Source of the DNA: Saccharospirillaceae bacterium
Lineage (GTDB): Bacteria > Pseudomonadota > Gammaproteobacteria > Pseudomonadales > Oceanobacteraceae
Direction of reading: 5' to 3'
DNA length: 64,000 nucleotides
NCBI GenBank assembly: GCA_021208685.1
Contig: JAJOJJ010000018.1
Coordinates: 62,001-126,000 of the forward strand
The notes under the pieces are model-generated. The model was not told the origin of the DNA and did no database searches. It saw only the letters and a program-made list of their open reading frames with translations. The position numbers were made by a program, and so were the translations under genes. Positions 27,596 to 36,570 of the stretch are shown here, one piece after another. The stretch's first letter is position 1. Every line of letters begins with the position of its first letter.

Positions 27596-29470
27596 ATGTT
27601 TATCGACAACTACAGCATCAAAAGCAAACACAGCATGATTCTGGTGCTGGTTATTGTTGGCCTGATGATTACCTCAGCCCTGAGCGTTCAGCAGTTCTCC
27701 CGCCTCGGAGAGTTATCCGATGTGTTGTATCAACAGCAGGTCGTCAGTGGCGATATTCTTTTGCTGCGCCGTAATGAAAAAGATTTTATGGCCCGTAAAG
27801 AAACAAAATACGTTGATGCCTTTGATGTAACCGCCGAAAAGACCAACGAAGATATTACGCATCTGAGCAATCATATGCAGGGGCTGGGTCTTAATATCCG
27901 CCAGATTCAGCAACTGAGTACCGAGGTGGCGAACTACCGGAAGGTGTTTGATGCGCTTGCCGCAACGCAGCAGGAAATCGGCCTCGATCCCAAAAGCGGC
28001 TTGTATGGCGGCCTGCGCAAAGCGGTGCATGATATTGAAACATCCGCAAAATCGACCGAAGAATACGAGCTGCTTTATTACATGTTGATGCTGCGCCGCC
28101 ACGAAAAGGATTTTATGTTACGCAGCGATCCGTCCTACATGGAAAAGTTTAACGCGGGCATTAACGATTTCCGTCAGGCACTGGAGCGCAGCAGTCTGGC
28201 CGGTAATTCACAGGTCCAGCAGGAACTGAAAAACTATCAGGATCAGTTCACCGCACTGTTTAATAAAGAACAGATGATGGGGCTGAACGAAAAAGAAGGC
28301 CTGCGTGGCGAAATGCGCAGCACCATTCATAAAACAGAAAGTATTTTTGATGAACTGACGGCCTACATTACCAGCGAAATGGAAGTCATGACTCAGCGGG
28401 TTTATATGACCCTGACGCTGAGTATTCTGCTGACCTTTGCCGTCGTCGCCACCCTGACGTTTCTGGTATCACGGGCGATTTATCAGCCGGTTCAGACGAT
28501 TACCGGGAAAATTCAGCGAATCGCCCGCGATCTGGATTTAACTCAATTAATTGGTCACCGCTCCGGTGATGAAATCGGCATTTTATCCCATGCCTTTGAC
28601 GCTTTAATTGCCACACTGCGGGAAACGGTAGAGCAGGTAAAATCCGGTGCCACCGAAGTCGCCTCCGCCTCGGAAGAAATGTCGGCCATCACCCGCGAAG
28701 TTGGCGACGCCAGCAGCCAGCAACAGGATGAAGTCGCTCAGGCCGTCACCGCCATGACAGAGATGACCTCAACCATTCAGAATATTGCCGGCAATGCTAA
28801 TCAGGCCGCCAGTGCCGTCAGCGAGGTTCACCGTGAAGTCAGCCGTGGTAAAAGTATTTCGGATGAAGCACGCCACGAAATTGAAACCCTCAACAGCGAA
28901 ATTCTGGAAGCCACCAAAGCCATCGGGAAACTGCAGAAAGACAGTGAAAGCATCGGCGCGATTCTGGGTGAAATCAGTGGTATTGCCGAACAGACCAACC
29001 TGCTGGCACTGAATGCGGCCATTGAAGCAGCGCGGGCCGGAGAGCAGGGTCGGGGCTTTGCCGTGGTCGCCGATGAGGTGCGCACACTGGCCAGCCGTAC
29101 GCAGGAATCGACCGAATCCATTCGTGCAACCATTAACGAATTTAATAAAGGAACCGCTGAAGTGGTGAATACCGTGCTGAAATCCCGTGACCGCGCTGAA
29201 ACCGGTATCGCCCGTGTCAGTGAAGCCAGTGATGCACTGCAGGTCATCTACGACAACATCAGCAGCATTAATGACCTGAATACTCAGATTGCAACAGCCG
29301 CTGAAGAACAAAGCTACGCCGCCGAAGAAATTAACCGCAATGTTGTACGTGTTAACGAGCTGGCCAGCACCAGCCATGAGCAGGCCTCACAGGCCGCGCT
29401 GGCCAGTGCTGCACTGGCTCAGCTGGCAGCGCGGCTGAATCAGACGGTGGAGAAATTTGTTGTCAGCTGA
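27596..29470 (+). CDS. Methyl-accepting chemotaxis protein, HBM sensor type
   Basis: 624 residues. TM1 (~13-33), then a periplasmic helical bimodular (HBM) domain with two LRR-EKDFM motifs (near 58 and 163), a pattern known from PctA-unrelated receptors such as Pseudomonas McpS/McpQ for organic acids. TM2 is ~270-295, followed by HAMP and the signalling domain with the hairpin tip [32 protein letters not shown]. Methylation helices flank it. The ligand cannot be predicted exactly. The ATG at 27596 follows an AAGG; a longer frame upstream is not a natural start. Confidence 0.93.
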   Translation: MFIDNYSIKSKHSMILVLVIVGLMITSALSVQQFSRLGELSDVLYQQQVVSGDILLLRRNEKDFMARKETKYVDAFDVTAEKTNEDITHLSNHMQGLGLNIRQIQQLSTEVANYRKVFDALAATQQEIGLDPKSGLYGGLRKAVHDIETSAKSTEEYELLYYMLMLRRHEKDFMLRSDPSYMEKFNAGINDFRQALERSSLAGNSQVQQELKNYQDQFTALFNKEQMMGLNEKEGLRGEMRSTIHKTESIFDELTAYITSEMEVMTQRVYMTLTLSILLTFAVVATLTFLVSRAIYQPVQTITGKIQRIARDLDLTQLIGHRSGDEIGILSHAFDALIATLRETVEQVKSGATEVASASEEMSAITREVGDASSQQQDEVAQAVTAMTEMTSTIQNIAGNANQAASAVSEVHREVSRGKSISDEARHEIETLNSEILEATKAIGKLQKDSESIGAILGEISGIAEQTNLLALNAAIEAARAGEQGRGFAVVADEVRTLASRTQESTESIRATINEFNKGTAEVVNTVLKSRDRAETGIARVSEASDALQVIYDNISSINDLNTQIATAAEEQSYAAEEINRNVVRVNELASTSHEQASQAALASAALAQLAARLNQTVEKFVVS

Positions 29471-29502
29471 TGACTCAGACCTCTCCCGCGCAATCAATAA
29501 AA

Positions 29503-29529
29503 AAACCGGCCTGAAACCACGGCCGGTTT
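29503..29529 (+). terminator. Hairpin terminator of the chemoreceptor gene
   Basis: AAACCGGCC with its complement GGCCGGTTT around a nine-base loop. A-rich on the left and only weakly T-rich on the right; it can serve the convergent gene at 29561 as well. Confidence 0.65.
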
Positions 29530-29560
29530 AACGCTTTTTATGATGTGATTCAACGGAGCC

Positions 29561-30679
29561 TTACATCAGCCGGTGCACGATCTGGTCGCGGTAACCGGTG
29601 ATTATTTCAATCGTTCCCGCCCAGTCTTTGTCCAGTTGAGGATCACCACTGTCCATGATTAAAGGCCGGCCATTCAGTGCACGGATTTTTGTCTTGGTGG
29701 AAATCAGGCGGATGTTTTTCTTTCCCAGAAGACGTAAAGCCTGAGGGCTGAACTGCTGATTACCACGACCGAAAATATGCCCCTGCCCCCCCATCACACT
29801 GACAATCGCCTGAGCCTGAGGATATTCTGCCAATAATCCGAGTATTTCAGCCGCGGTTAAATCCTTACCTATCTGTTCACGGTTAAAGACCGCATCCACG
29901 CCCAGCAGCGTATTATCCAGCCCCAGCTCATCCATCACGGCCTGCGTGGTTTTGCCCGAACCGATCAGATACAGCACGTCGTCATCCATATCGGCACAGA
30001 TAAAAGCAGCAATATCAGCCAGCACCAGCTCTTCCGCTTCAACGCCACCCTGTTTTACGGCCTGGACAAAATGCCCGGCCTGAGGCACGCGCATCTCGCC
30101 GTAATGCCGTGCACGTACCTGGTTATTGCGGAAAGCGTCTTCATCCAGATCACGCACTTCGGCGTCTTTAATATCCACCAGCCCGCCTTCGAGCAGACTG
30201 CGCACCACCTCACCGGAAGCCGTCGGTGTGATGCCATATACCGCGGAATGAATTTTTACCCCGGCCGGAATACCGAGCACAGGTAAAGCATCACCAACCA
30301 CGGCACAGATATCACGCGCCGTACCATCACCACCGGCAAACAGCAGCAAATCCACATGATTTTCCAGCATCGCTGCAGCAGCCATACGGGTATGCTCCGC
30401 ATGGGTATTACAAAGCGGAATATCGGCTTCAATCAGGCGAAATGAAAAACCCAGCTCGGTCAACGTATCAGCCCCCATTTCTCCGGGACAGGTCAGAAAA
30501 TGACAGCGATCTTTGAATGCCAGCAAAACATCCAGCGCCTGACGGGCACGCCATGCGGCTTTGCGCTCGGCCCCACGGGCCAGTGCTTCGGCAACAATAT
30601 CGGCACCGTCGCTGCCCTTAAGACCAACGGCGCCGCCGATACCGGCATAGGGATTAATAATAAGTCCGAGGGTTAACAT
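29561..30679 (-). CDS. ATP-NAD kinase family (AcoX-like) protein
   Basis: 372 residues of the NAD kinase-like superfamily, in the larger AcoX-like branch. It has LIINPYAGIGG at the start, the superfamily motif FAGGDGTARD near residue 115, and GIPAGVKIHSAVYG near 136. A C-terminal ~150-residue segment (VLYLIGSGKTT, VMGGQGHIFGRGNQQ) is typical of this branch. Phosphorylation of NAD or of another small molecule is possible; the true substrate is not established. It appears to be a single-gene unit. Confidence 0.85.
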   Translation of the reverse strand: MLTLGLIINPYAGIGGAVGLKGSDGADIVAEALARGAERKAAWRARQALDVLLAFKDRCHFLTCPGEMGADTLTELGFSFRLIEADIPLCNTHAEHTRMAAAAMLENHVDLLLFAGGDGTARDICAVVGDALPVLGIPAGVKIHSAVYGITPTASGEVVRSLLEGGLVDIKDAEVRDLDEDAFRNNQVRARHYGEMRVPQAGHFVQAVKQGGVEAEELVLADIAAFICADMDDDVLYLIGSGKTTQAVMDELGLDNTLLGVDAVFNREQIGKDLTAAEILGLLAEYPQAQAIVSVMGGQGHIFGRGNQQFSPQALRLLGKKNIRLISTKTKIRALNGRPLIMDSGDPQLDKDWAGTIEIITGYRDQIVHRLM

Positions 30680-30738
30680 GATAGGAATTCCGGCCTGAAT
30701 GCGCGGCGATTATACCGCGCTATTGCTATACGGCCAGC

Positions 30739-31800
30739 TCAGAACCAGTCGCTGAGTTTAATGCCGACGCCAATGCGTTCCTGATAACGGTTGTAATCAA
30801 TCAGACTCTCGCCGTAACCATTAAAATACTGCACAAATCCTTTGATTTTACGGTTGAGCGGAAAGGTCCAGCCAACCTCAATGGCGCCACGGTTTTTATC
30901 CGGGTTGAGATTATTACGCAAGGTCGTACTGATATTATGGTTACCCATCACATGAATATAGGTGAACTCACCGTTACCCATGTAATCATCAATATCCGGG
31001 TTGTCATTATCAGCCGGATCAAAAGGATCGGCTTTACTTTCTTCCGGCAGACGCCACCAGAGCCGGGTGGCATAAACACCACTGGATGACACTGACGCCA
31101 CCTGCGTAATAAGCCGGTTCCAGCTGCGCGACATTGAACTGGTCTGGCCATTGGACTGATGATTAACCGCTACCGACCAATAATCCACCCACCGGTTTTG
31201 CGGCTGCCAGGAAAATATCAGTTCCGGTTCGTGATTAGTCTCGCGGAATGGCCGGGAAATATCACCGTTATACGCCTGCCAGAAGGAACGGTTGGTATAG
31301 GCCACATCAATACTGCTGAATTTACCCAGCAGGCCTTCAGATAAACGGTATTTAATACTGAGCTGAAATACCGCCTCAAGATGATCATTACCGGCTTCGC
31401 GCTCAGCCTCAGGATCTCCGGTGTAGTGTTTTAAAACCCGGTTCTGCTCACGGTCACTGGGACGGCTCTGATACGACAACGGCAGCACATAATTTGGCCG
31501 GTGCGGCAGCATCACATAAGGACTCTCAGATGCCAGACGCTCAACCTGAATTTTTTCAACGAGTTGTGGCAAATTGTCACGCAGGGCCGGTTTGAACTCA
31601 TCGTCCGCAATCATATCAACCGGCTGCTGTTTGGTTTTCAGCGGCCCGGTGGCGGGTAATAATTCCTCCAGCACCGTCGCTGCCTCATCGGTAGCAGACG
31701 CCGCCTCAACATCCCCGGCACTGGCCGCAAAAGCAGGACACACCGCCGATACCAATACCGATATACGGAATATCAGAACAGCAGGATTAAGCAGATTCAT
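30739..31800 (-). CDS. pldA: Outer-membrane phospholipase A (OMPLA)
   Basis: 353 residues. A signal peptide (cleaved near AFA-ASA) precedes a 12-strand barrel. The catalytic stretch NHQSNGQTSSMSRSWNR contains the histidine and serine of OMPLA and its calcium-site serine; an upstream asparagine (in the NRSFW or NGDI region) would complete the triad. It hydrolyses misplaced phospholipids in the outer leaflet. The ATG at 31800 has a GAGGGA ribosome site; the frame extends further up to 31908 without one. A ~65-residue acidic linker precedes the barrel. Confidence 0.92.
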   Translation of the reverse strand: MNLLNPAVLIFRISVLVSAVCPAFAASAGDVEAASATDEAATVLEELLPATGPLKTKQQPVDMIADDEFKPALRDNLPQLVEKIQVERLASESPYVMLPHRPNYVLPLSYQSRPSDREQNRVLKHYTGDPEAEREAGNDHLEAVFQLSIKYRLSEGLLGKFSSIDVAYTNRSFWQAYNGDISRPFRETNHEPELIFSWQPQNRWVDYWSVAVNHQSNGQTSSMSRSWNRLITQVASVSSSGVYATRLWWRLPEESKADPFDPADNDNPDIDDYMGNGEFTYIHVMGNHNISTTLRNNLNPDKNRGAIEVGWTFPLNRKIKGFVQYFNGYGESLIDYNRYQERIGVGIKLSDWF

Positions 31801-31943
31801 ACGGATTCCCTCACCAGACATTGCGCGGCCAATATAGCCGCGCCCTGAGCGAAGTGCGAGAGCAGCTTCTGCTGATCCGGGCATTTTCCCGTAAAACAGC
31901 GCAGACATTCTGTCCCTGTATTGAAACGATGCCGGCGCGAAGG

Positions 31944-31980
31944 TTTAAGGCACCTCTGAATAATTCAGAGATGCCTTAAA
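31944..31980. repeat. Solo palindrome of the GGCACCTCTGAAT family with TTAA ends
   Basis: A 37-base near-perfect palindrome, TTTAAGGCACCTCTGAAT with its complement (one mismatch). It equals the two ends of the 38395 element joined without the middle. The stop codon of the reverse-strand gene (31976-31978) lies within it, so the element forms the 3' end of that gene. Confidence 0.85.
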
Positions 31981-32425
31981 CCGCCATGCCATCCGCTTCC
32001 AGATACGGCGTGCGGATGGCCTGATACTCATTTTTGCAGCCCGGACAAATACGGATGTCTTTACTCAGAATCCGGCTGTGAAGATGCAATAACTGCTGTT
32101 TGCTTTCCCAGCAGTACGAGCAATAAGGCTGCCCGTAAGGACGACCATCCAGAGTTTTGTAATAGCCATCACCTCGGCGGCGCAGATTGCCTTTGTAAAC
32201 CAGCGCCTCATGCAAGCGGATCAGTTCTTCATCACGGGCTTCACACACCCCCTGCAACAGGGCCAGCTCCATTTTGCTGGAGGCCACCGCCGAGGTCAGT
32301 TCAGCCAGCAAACGTTTCAGTTCCGTTTTATCCAGCACATAACCGGCGTCGCGTATCTGCTTACCCACATCCTGAGCAAAATTCAGGCTGCGCAATACAT
32401 CTTCTACGGTACCTTGTCCGGGCAT
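31976..32425 (-). CDS. Hypothetical protein with C-terminal zinc ribbon
   Basis: 149 residues. Helical N-terminal two thirds (LRSLNFAQDVGKQIRDAGYVL, then a coiled segment), followed by a four-cysteine ribbon: CSYCW near residue 100 and CPGCKNEY near 130. Proteins of this shape are often associated with phages or plasmids, but I cannot name a family. The ATG at 32425 has AGGAG seven bases upstream, better than the ATG two codons before. Transcription would run into the palindrome at its stop codon. Confidence 0.7.
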   Translation of the reverse strand: MPGQGTVEDVLRSLNFAQDVGKQIRDAGYVLDKTELKRLLAELTSAVASSKMELALLQGVCEARDEELIRLHEALVYKGNLRRRGDGYYKTLDGRPYGQPYCSYCWESKQQLLHLHSRILSKDIRICPGCKNEYQAIRTPYLEADGMAV

Positions 32426-32517
32426 TGTCATTCTCCTGTCGTACCATCACTCAAATAACGCCGGAAAACCGGCGGATTATTGAACTGAAAGGAGACATTG
32501 CAGCTTCAGTGCCAGTT

Positions 32518-33414
32518 TTAACCGGCTTTGGCTGCAGACAAAGGGCGCTGCGCCGCCGGATGCTGAGCCAGCAACACACAGAACAGCACCAGAGCGATGG
32601 CAAATGTCTGGCTGATATTCATCAGCTCGCCCATCACCAGAACACCGGCCAGAACCGCCACCACCGGATTAATCAGCCCCATAAAGGCCAGCTTATCAAC
32701 CGCAATCAGAGAAATAGCACGGAACCACAGATAATAACCCAGCCCCATGCCAACCGGGCCCAGCCAGACCAGAGCCAACACCCCCTGAGTATCCAATGAC
32801 GGAAATGGCCGTCCCCAGAGCAGCATCAGCACCAGTAACACCGCCCCGGCGCTGAACAACTGCGCACTGGTCAACACCAGCGGTTGGATACCCCGCCCCA
32901 GAACCGGCGTCAGCAGAACGCCCAGCGCCATGCAAAAAGCCGCCGCCAAAGCCAGCGCGACACCGGTCCAGTCGGGTTCAGCCGGAGCCTGCCAGACCAG
33001 CAGCCCAACCCCCGCCATGCCACCGACCGCCGCCAACAACTGCAAAGGGGCCGGCAGCTTGCCCTGCAACGCCTGCAACAGCAGCAGCTGTAAAGGCATA
33101 CTGGCGGTCAGCGTTGCCGCCATGCCGCCCGGTAAACGCTGTATAGCGCCAAACAGCAACACGGTAAAAATGCCGATGTTCAGCGCACTGAGCACCACAA
33201 TCGTCAGCCAATGCCGGCGCCAGACGGCCAGTGGCACCAGCCACACCATCATCACGCCAGGCACCACAATGCGCAGCGTCGCCAGCCAGAATGGATCAAC
33301 CCCGGCCAGAAAAGCCTGCGTCACTGCGTAGGTTGTTCCCCACATCAGAGGAGCGGCGACGGCCATCAGCCATAACGACCCGCCAACCGGTGTCTTGCCA
33401 GTGCTGTCTGTCAT
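32518..33414 (-). CDS. EamA-family (DMT) transporter
   Basis: 298 residues, ten TM segments in two EamA repeats (PLMWGTTYAVTQAFLAGVDPF in the first, FCMALGVLLTPVLGRG in the second). An inner-membrane exporter of small metabolites or drugs. It is divergent from a MarR regulator, with three regulator-type sites between them, so efflux is probably induced by a ligand of that regulator. Confidence 0.88.
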   Translation of the reverse strand: MTDSTGKTPVGGSLWLMAVAAPLMWGTTYAVTQAFLAGVDPFWLATLRIVVPGVMMVWLVPLAVWRRHWLTIVVLSALNIGIFTVLLFGAIQRLPGGMAATLTASMPLQLLLLQALQGKLPAPLQLLAAVGGMAGVGLLVWQAPAEPDWTGVALALAAAFCMALGVLLTPVLGRGIQPLVLTSAQLFSAGAVLLVLMLLWGRPFPSLDTQGVLALVWLGPVGMGLGYYLWFRAISLIAVDKLAFMGLINPVVAVLAGVLVMGELMNISQTFAIALVLFCVLLAQHPAAQRPLSAAKAG

Positions 33415-33427
33415 CTCATATCACCTT

Positions 33428-33445
33428 TATCTTCAAATTAAGATA
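33428..33445. promoter_or_regulatory. MarR-type operator, site 1
   Basis: TATCTT-N6-AAGATA, a perfect inverted repeat 14 bases upstream of the EamA start codon. This half-site matches the MarR-family pattern with the same arms. Confidence 0.6.
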
Positions 33446-33460
33446 TTTAACGTAAAGATA
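33444..33460. promoter_or_regulatory. MarR-type operator, site 2 (degenerate)
   Basis: An AAGATA arm and the TTAACGTAA core matching the inverse of site 3, but the left arm is degenerate. It overlaps site 1 by two bases. Confidence 0.5.
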
Positions 33461-33484
33461 TATCCGCCAGAGTCACCGGTCAAA

Positions 33485-33502
33485 TATCTTTACGTTAAGA
33501 TA
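33485..33502. promoter_or_regulatory. MarR-type operator, site 3
   Basis: TATCTT-TACGTT-AAGATA, perfect arms. It lies between the EamA and MarR promoters and is most likely the main site of the divergent regulator. Confidence 0.65.
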
Positions 33503-33563
33503 TTTGCAGGGCACACTCTCAGCGACTGAACATCCATATCAACACCAGACATAAGTGACTGTT

Positions 33564-34064
33564 ATGACTCAGGACCACGTGGATTTTATTGCCGCCCAGT
33601 GGCAGCAGGAGCGCCCGGATCTCGACATCTGGCCGATGGAAGCCATCGGCCGGATATCCCGTCTGGCAAACCACATCCGTCAGGAAATCAACGATCTGCA
33701 TAAAGAATTCGGACTGGCCGGTGGCGAGTTTGACGTACTGGCAACCCTGCTGCGCAGTGGCCCCCCCTACCGCCTGACACCGACCGTTCTGTTTAAGTCG
33801 GTCATGCTGACATCGGGTGCCATGACCAACCGCCTGAACCGGCTGGAAGAACGCGGACTGATTGAGCGGCTGCCGGATCCCGATGACCGCCGCAGTTTAT
33901 TAGTGCAACTGAGCAGCAGCGGGCATGAGCTGAGCAACAACGCTGTGACCCGCCATGTGCAGTTGCAGGCACAGCTGCTCAGTGCCTTGCCGCCGGAACA
34001 ACAAAAGCAACTGAATGATTTACTGCGCCAGTGGCTGCTCAGCTTTGAACAGTCGCAGGAATAG
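33564..34064 (+). CDS. MarR-family transcriptional regulator
   Basis: 166 residues with the MarR winged helix: dimerisation helices at both ends, LAGGEFDVLATLLRSGPPYRLTP as the first HTH helices, TSGAMTNRLNRLEERGLIER as the recognition region, and the wing DPDDRRSLLVQLS. It most likely represses itself and the EamA transporter through the three TATCTT/AAGATA sites. The ATG at 33564 is preferred to the GTG at 33555. The gene ends before a long bidirectional hairpin. Confidence 0.92.
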   Translation: MTQDHVDFIAAQWQQERPDLDIWPMEAIGRISRLANHIRQEINDLHKEFGLAGGEFDVLATLLRSGPPYRLTPTVLFKSVMLTSGAMTNRLNRLEERGLIERLPDPDDRRSLLVQLSSSGHELSNNAVTRHVQLQAQLLSALPPEQQKQLNDLLRQWLLSFEQSQE

Positions 34065-34077
34065 CGCCAATACAAAA

Positions 34078-34140
34078 AAGCCCGCCCGTTCTCTGTTCTG
34101 ACGGGCCAAGATTCCGGCAGAACAGAGAACGGGTGGGCTT
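34078..34140. terminator. Long bidirectional hairpin between marR-type gene and fpr
   Basis: Two 22-base arms complementary except for one G-U-type position, with AAGCCCGCCC at the outer end, separated by 19 bases that include a smaller GGCC-like stem. It lies between two convergent genes, and A-runs and T-runs flank it. A stem this long is unusual for a simple terminator. Confidence 0.75.
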
Positions 34141-34183
34141 ACCCGCTTGCCGCGATCGCGGCGAATTCATTTACATCAACGCC

Positions 34184-34957
34184 TTACTTTTCGACGAAGG
34201 CGCGCTCAATCACATAATGCCCCGGCTTACCGCCGCGCGCTTCTTCAAAGCCCATGTCATCGAGAATTCTGGTCAGGTCATCCAGCATCGCCGGGCTGCC
34301 ACACAGCATAAAGCGGTCAGTTTCCGGATTCAGATCGGCCAGGCCAATGTCACGGGTCAGCTTGCCGCTGGTCAGGGCATCGGTCAGGCGACCGTTATTA
34401 CGGAACGGCTCGCGGGTAACCGTTGGGTAATAAATCAGCTTTTCGCGCACCACATCGCCAAAGTACTCATTATTTGGCAGTTCATGCTCAATACGCTGCT
34501 GATACGCCAGCTCAGACACCCAGCGAACACCGTGGGTCAGAATCACTTTGTCGTACTGCTCGTACACATCCAGATCTTTGATGATGCTCATAAACGGCGC
34601 TAAACCTGTGCCGGTACTCAGCAGATAGAGATTTTTACCCGGCAGCAGGTTATCGGTAATCAGTGTGCCCACCGGCTTGGTTCCCACAAGAATTTCATCG
34701 CCAACCTGCAGCTTTTGCAGGTGAGAGGTCAGCGGGCCGTCCTGCACTTTGATGGAGAAAAACTCCATCTCCTCTTCATAATTAGCGCTGGCAATGCTGT
34801 AAGCACGCAACAGAGGCTTATCTTCCACTTCCAGACCAATCATCGTGAAATGACCATTTTTGAAACGCAGCCCCTGATTACGGGTGGTGGTAAAGCTGAA
34901 CAGGGTTTCATTCCAGTGATGCACACTGGTAACGGTTTCGCGGATCAGATTGCTCAT
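34184..34957 (-). CDS. fpr: Ferredoxin/flavodoxin-NADP reductase
   Basis: 257 residues of the subclass IA bacterial FPR family. FAD site LLRAYSIASAN near residue 50, GPLTSHLQKL, NADP site LLSTGTGLAPFMSI near 112 and the LCGSPAM motif near 222, ending in HYVIERAFVEK, an aromatic/acidic tail of the Pseudomonas type. It returns electrons from ferredoxin to NADP or the reverse and is a known oxidative-stress gene. The divergent LysR gene is the expected activator FinR. Confidence 0.93.
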   Translation of the reverse strand: MSNLIRETVTSVHHWNETLFSFTTTRNQGLRFKNGHFTMIGLEVEDKPLLRAYSIASANYEEEMEFFSIKVQDGPLTSHLQKLQVGDEILVGTKPVGTLITDNLLPGKNLYLLSTGTGLAPFMSIIKDLDVYEQYDKVILTHGVRWVSELAYQQRIEHELPNNEYFGDVVREKLIYYPTVTREPFRNNGRLTDALTSGKLTRDIGLADLNPETDRFMLCGSPAMLDDLTRILDDMGFEEARGGKPGHYVIERAFVEK

Positions 34958-35028
34958 AATGGCGGGTTCCTGGCGGCCAATTTAACTTGTCAGGCAGAGT
35001 AACCCACGGCAGACTATCGGCAAATCAA

Positions 35029-35042
35029 GTTATCTGAATAAC
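35029..35042. promoter_or_regulatory. Inverted repeat in fpr/finR intergenic region
   Basis: GTTAT-CTGA-ATAAC, perfect arms, adjacent to the second repeat at 35044. The two together cover a likely LysR-type binding region. Confidence 0.5.
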
Positions 35043-35043
35043 T

Positions 35044-35064
35044 TTATTCGATTTTACCGAATAA
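35044..35064. promoter_or_regulatory. Candidate FinR box
   Basis: TTATTCG-N7-CGAATAA, a perfect inverted repeat that contains a T-N11-A LysR box. It is 31 bases upstream of the finR start and lies on the fpr side of the promoter region, the usual position for a regulator that activates the divergent gene and represses itself. Confidence 0.6.
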
Positions 35065-35095
35065 CAATCTCCGTGACTCACCGCCAGAGGCCGCC

Positions 35096-35998
35096 ATGCG
35101 CTATACCCTGCGTCAGCTGCAAGTGTTTATCGCCATCGCCCACCATCAGAACCTGACCCGTGCCGCCGATGAGCTGGCCATGTCGCAGAGCGCCGCCAGC
35201 AGTGCCTTAAAAGACTTTGAGCACCAGTTTGCCGTACAACTGTTCGACCGCATTGGCAAACGTCTGCAACTGAACGAGCAAGGACGACTGGTGCGCCCAA
35301 GGGCGGAAGCGCTGCTGGCTCAGGCCCAGGACTTTGAGCAGACGCTGCTGCGCCATGCCGAAGCCGGGCCGTTAAACGTCGGCGCGACCTTATCCATCGG
35401 TAACTATCTGGCGGTGGGTTTAATGGCGAAATACATGGCCGAGCACCCGGATGCCCCGGTACGGCTGGACGTGGCCAACACCCGCCAGATTGCCGACAAA
35501 GTGCTGAACTACGAGCTGGACATCGGCCTGATCGAAGGTGAACTGAATCATCCGGAACTGGAGATGATTCCCTGGCATAAGGACGAGCTGGCCGTATTCT
35601 GCCACCCCGACGATGAACTGGCGCACAAACAACACCAGCAGGGCCATATCGGCGACAACGATTTACTCACCGCCCGCTGGATTCTGCGCGAAAGCGGCTC
35701 CGGTACCCGTCAGGCCTTTGACCGCGCCCTGCACGGCCTGTTGCCAGATCTGAACATCACGCTCGAGTTACAGCACACCGAAGCCATTAAACGGGCGGTG
35801 GAAGCCCGGCTTGGCATCGGCTGCCTGTCACAAATCACCCTCACGGATGCTTTCCGCCGCGGCAGTCTGGTGCATTTAAAGGCCCCGCAGCGCGACTTCA
35901 GCCGCCAGTTGTATATGATTGTGCACCGCCAGAAATACCGCAGCGCCGGTATTCAGGCCTGGATTGAGCTGTGCCATAACCACGCCCTGAATCCCTGA
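35096..35998 (+). CDS. finR: LysR-family regulator, FinR type
   Basis: 300 residues. LysR HTH at residues 1-60 (LRQLQVFIAIAHHQNLTRAADELAMSQSAASSALKDFE), then the two-lobe effector domain. The divergent arrangement with fpr is that of Pseudomonas finR, where FinR activates fpr under superoxide and in sulfite metabolism; that role is taken from the family, not from this sequence. The YgjP-like gene follows 12 bases downstream. Confidence 0.88.
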   Translation: MRYTLRQLQVFIAIAHHQNLTRAADELAMSQSAASSALKDFEHQFAVQLFDRIGKRLQLNEQGRLVRPRAEALLAQAQDFEQTLLRHAEAGPLNVGATLSIGNYLAVGLMAKYMAEHPDAPVRLDVANTRQIADKVLNYELDIGLIEGELNHPELEMIPWHKDELAVFCHPDDELAHKQHQQGHIGDNDLLTARWILRESGSGTRQAFDRALHGLLPDLNITLELQHTEAIKRAVEARLGIGCLSQITLTDAFRRGSLVHLKAPQRDFSRQLYMIVHRQKYRSAGIQAWIELCHNHALNP

Positions 35999-36010
35999 AA
36001 GCAGAAAACG

Positions 36011-36520
36011 ATGAAACAACGCACGATTAACTATCTCAATGGCTACAGCCCTGACCTGCAACGTCAGGCAGCTGAGTTGCTGGAAGCCAACCGCGTCGGC
36101 GCGCTGCTGCTGAAGAAATACCCATACAGCCACACCCTCAGCAACGAGCGGGCGCTGTACGACTACACCATCAACCTTAAAAACGATCATCTGCGCAGCT
36201 CTCCACCGCTGAGCAAAGTGATGTATGACGACAAAATTCACGTGATTAATCACGCCCTCGGACTGCACACCTTTGTCTCGCGGGTACAGGGCAACAAACT
36301 GAAAGCCAAACACGAAATCCGCGTATCCGCCCTGTTCCGTCAGGTGCCGGAAGCATTTTTACGCATGATTCTGGTACACGAACTGGCACACCTGCGCGAG
36401 AAAGAACACAACAAAGCGTTCTACAAACTGTGCTGTTATATGGAACCGGATTACCACCAGCTGGAATTCGACCTGCGTTTATACTTAAGCCACCGCGAGC
36501 GCTTCGGCGATCTCTGGTAG
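36011..36520 (+). CDS. YgjP-like metal-dependent hydrolase
   Basis: 169 residues. The metal motif is HELAHLREKEHNKAFYKLC, i.e. HExxH plus a third histidine five residues on, as in the YgjP/WLM-type (DUF45) metallopeptidase family. No signal peptide, so cytoplasmic. Its substrates are unknown. It is downstream of finR with 12 bases between, so it is probably co-transcribed. Confidence 0.88.
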   Translation: MKQRTINYLNGYSPDLQRQAAELLEANRVGALLLKKYPYSHTLSNERALYDYTINLKNDHLRSSPPLSKVMYDDKIHVINHALGLHTFVSRVQGNKLKAKHEIRVSALFRQVPEAFLRMILVHELAHLREKEHNKAFYKLCCYMEPDYHQLEFDLRLYLSHRERFGDLW

Positions 36521-36570
36521 CCCCAAAAAACGGCAACCGGCCAAAACAAAAACAGGCAAAAGGAACCCCT

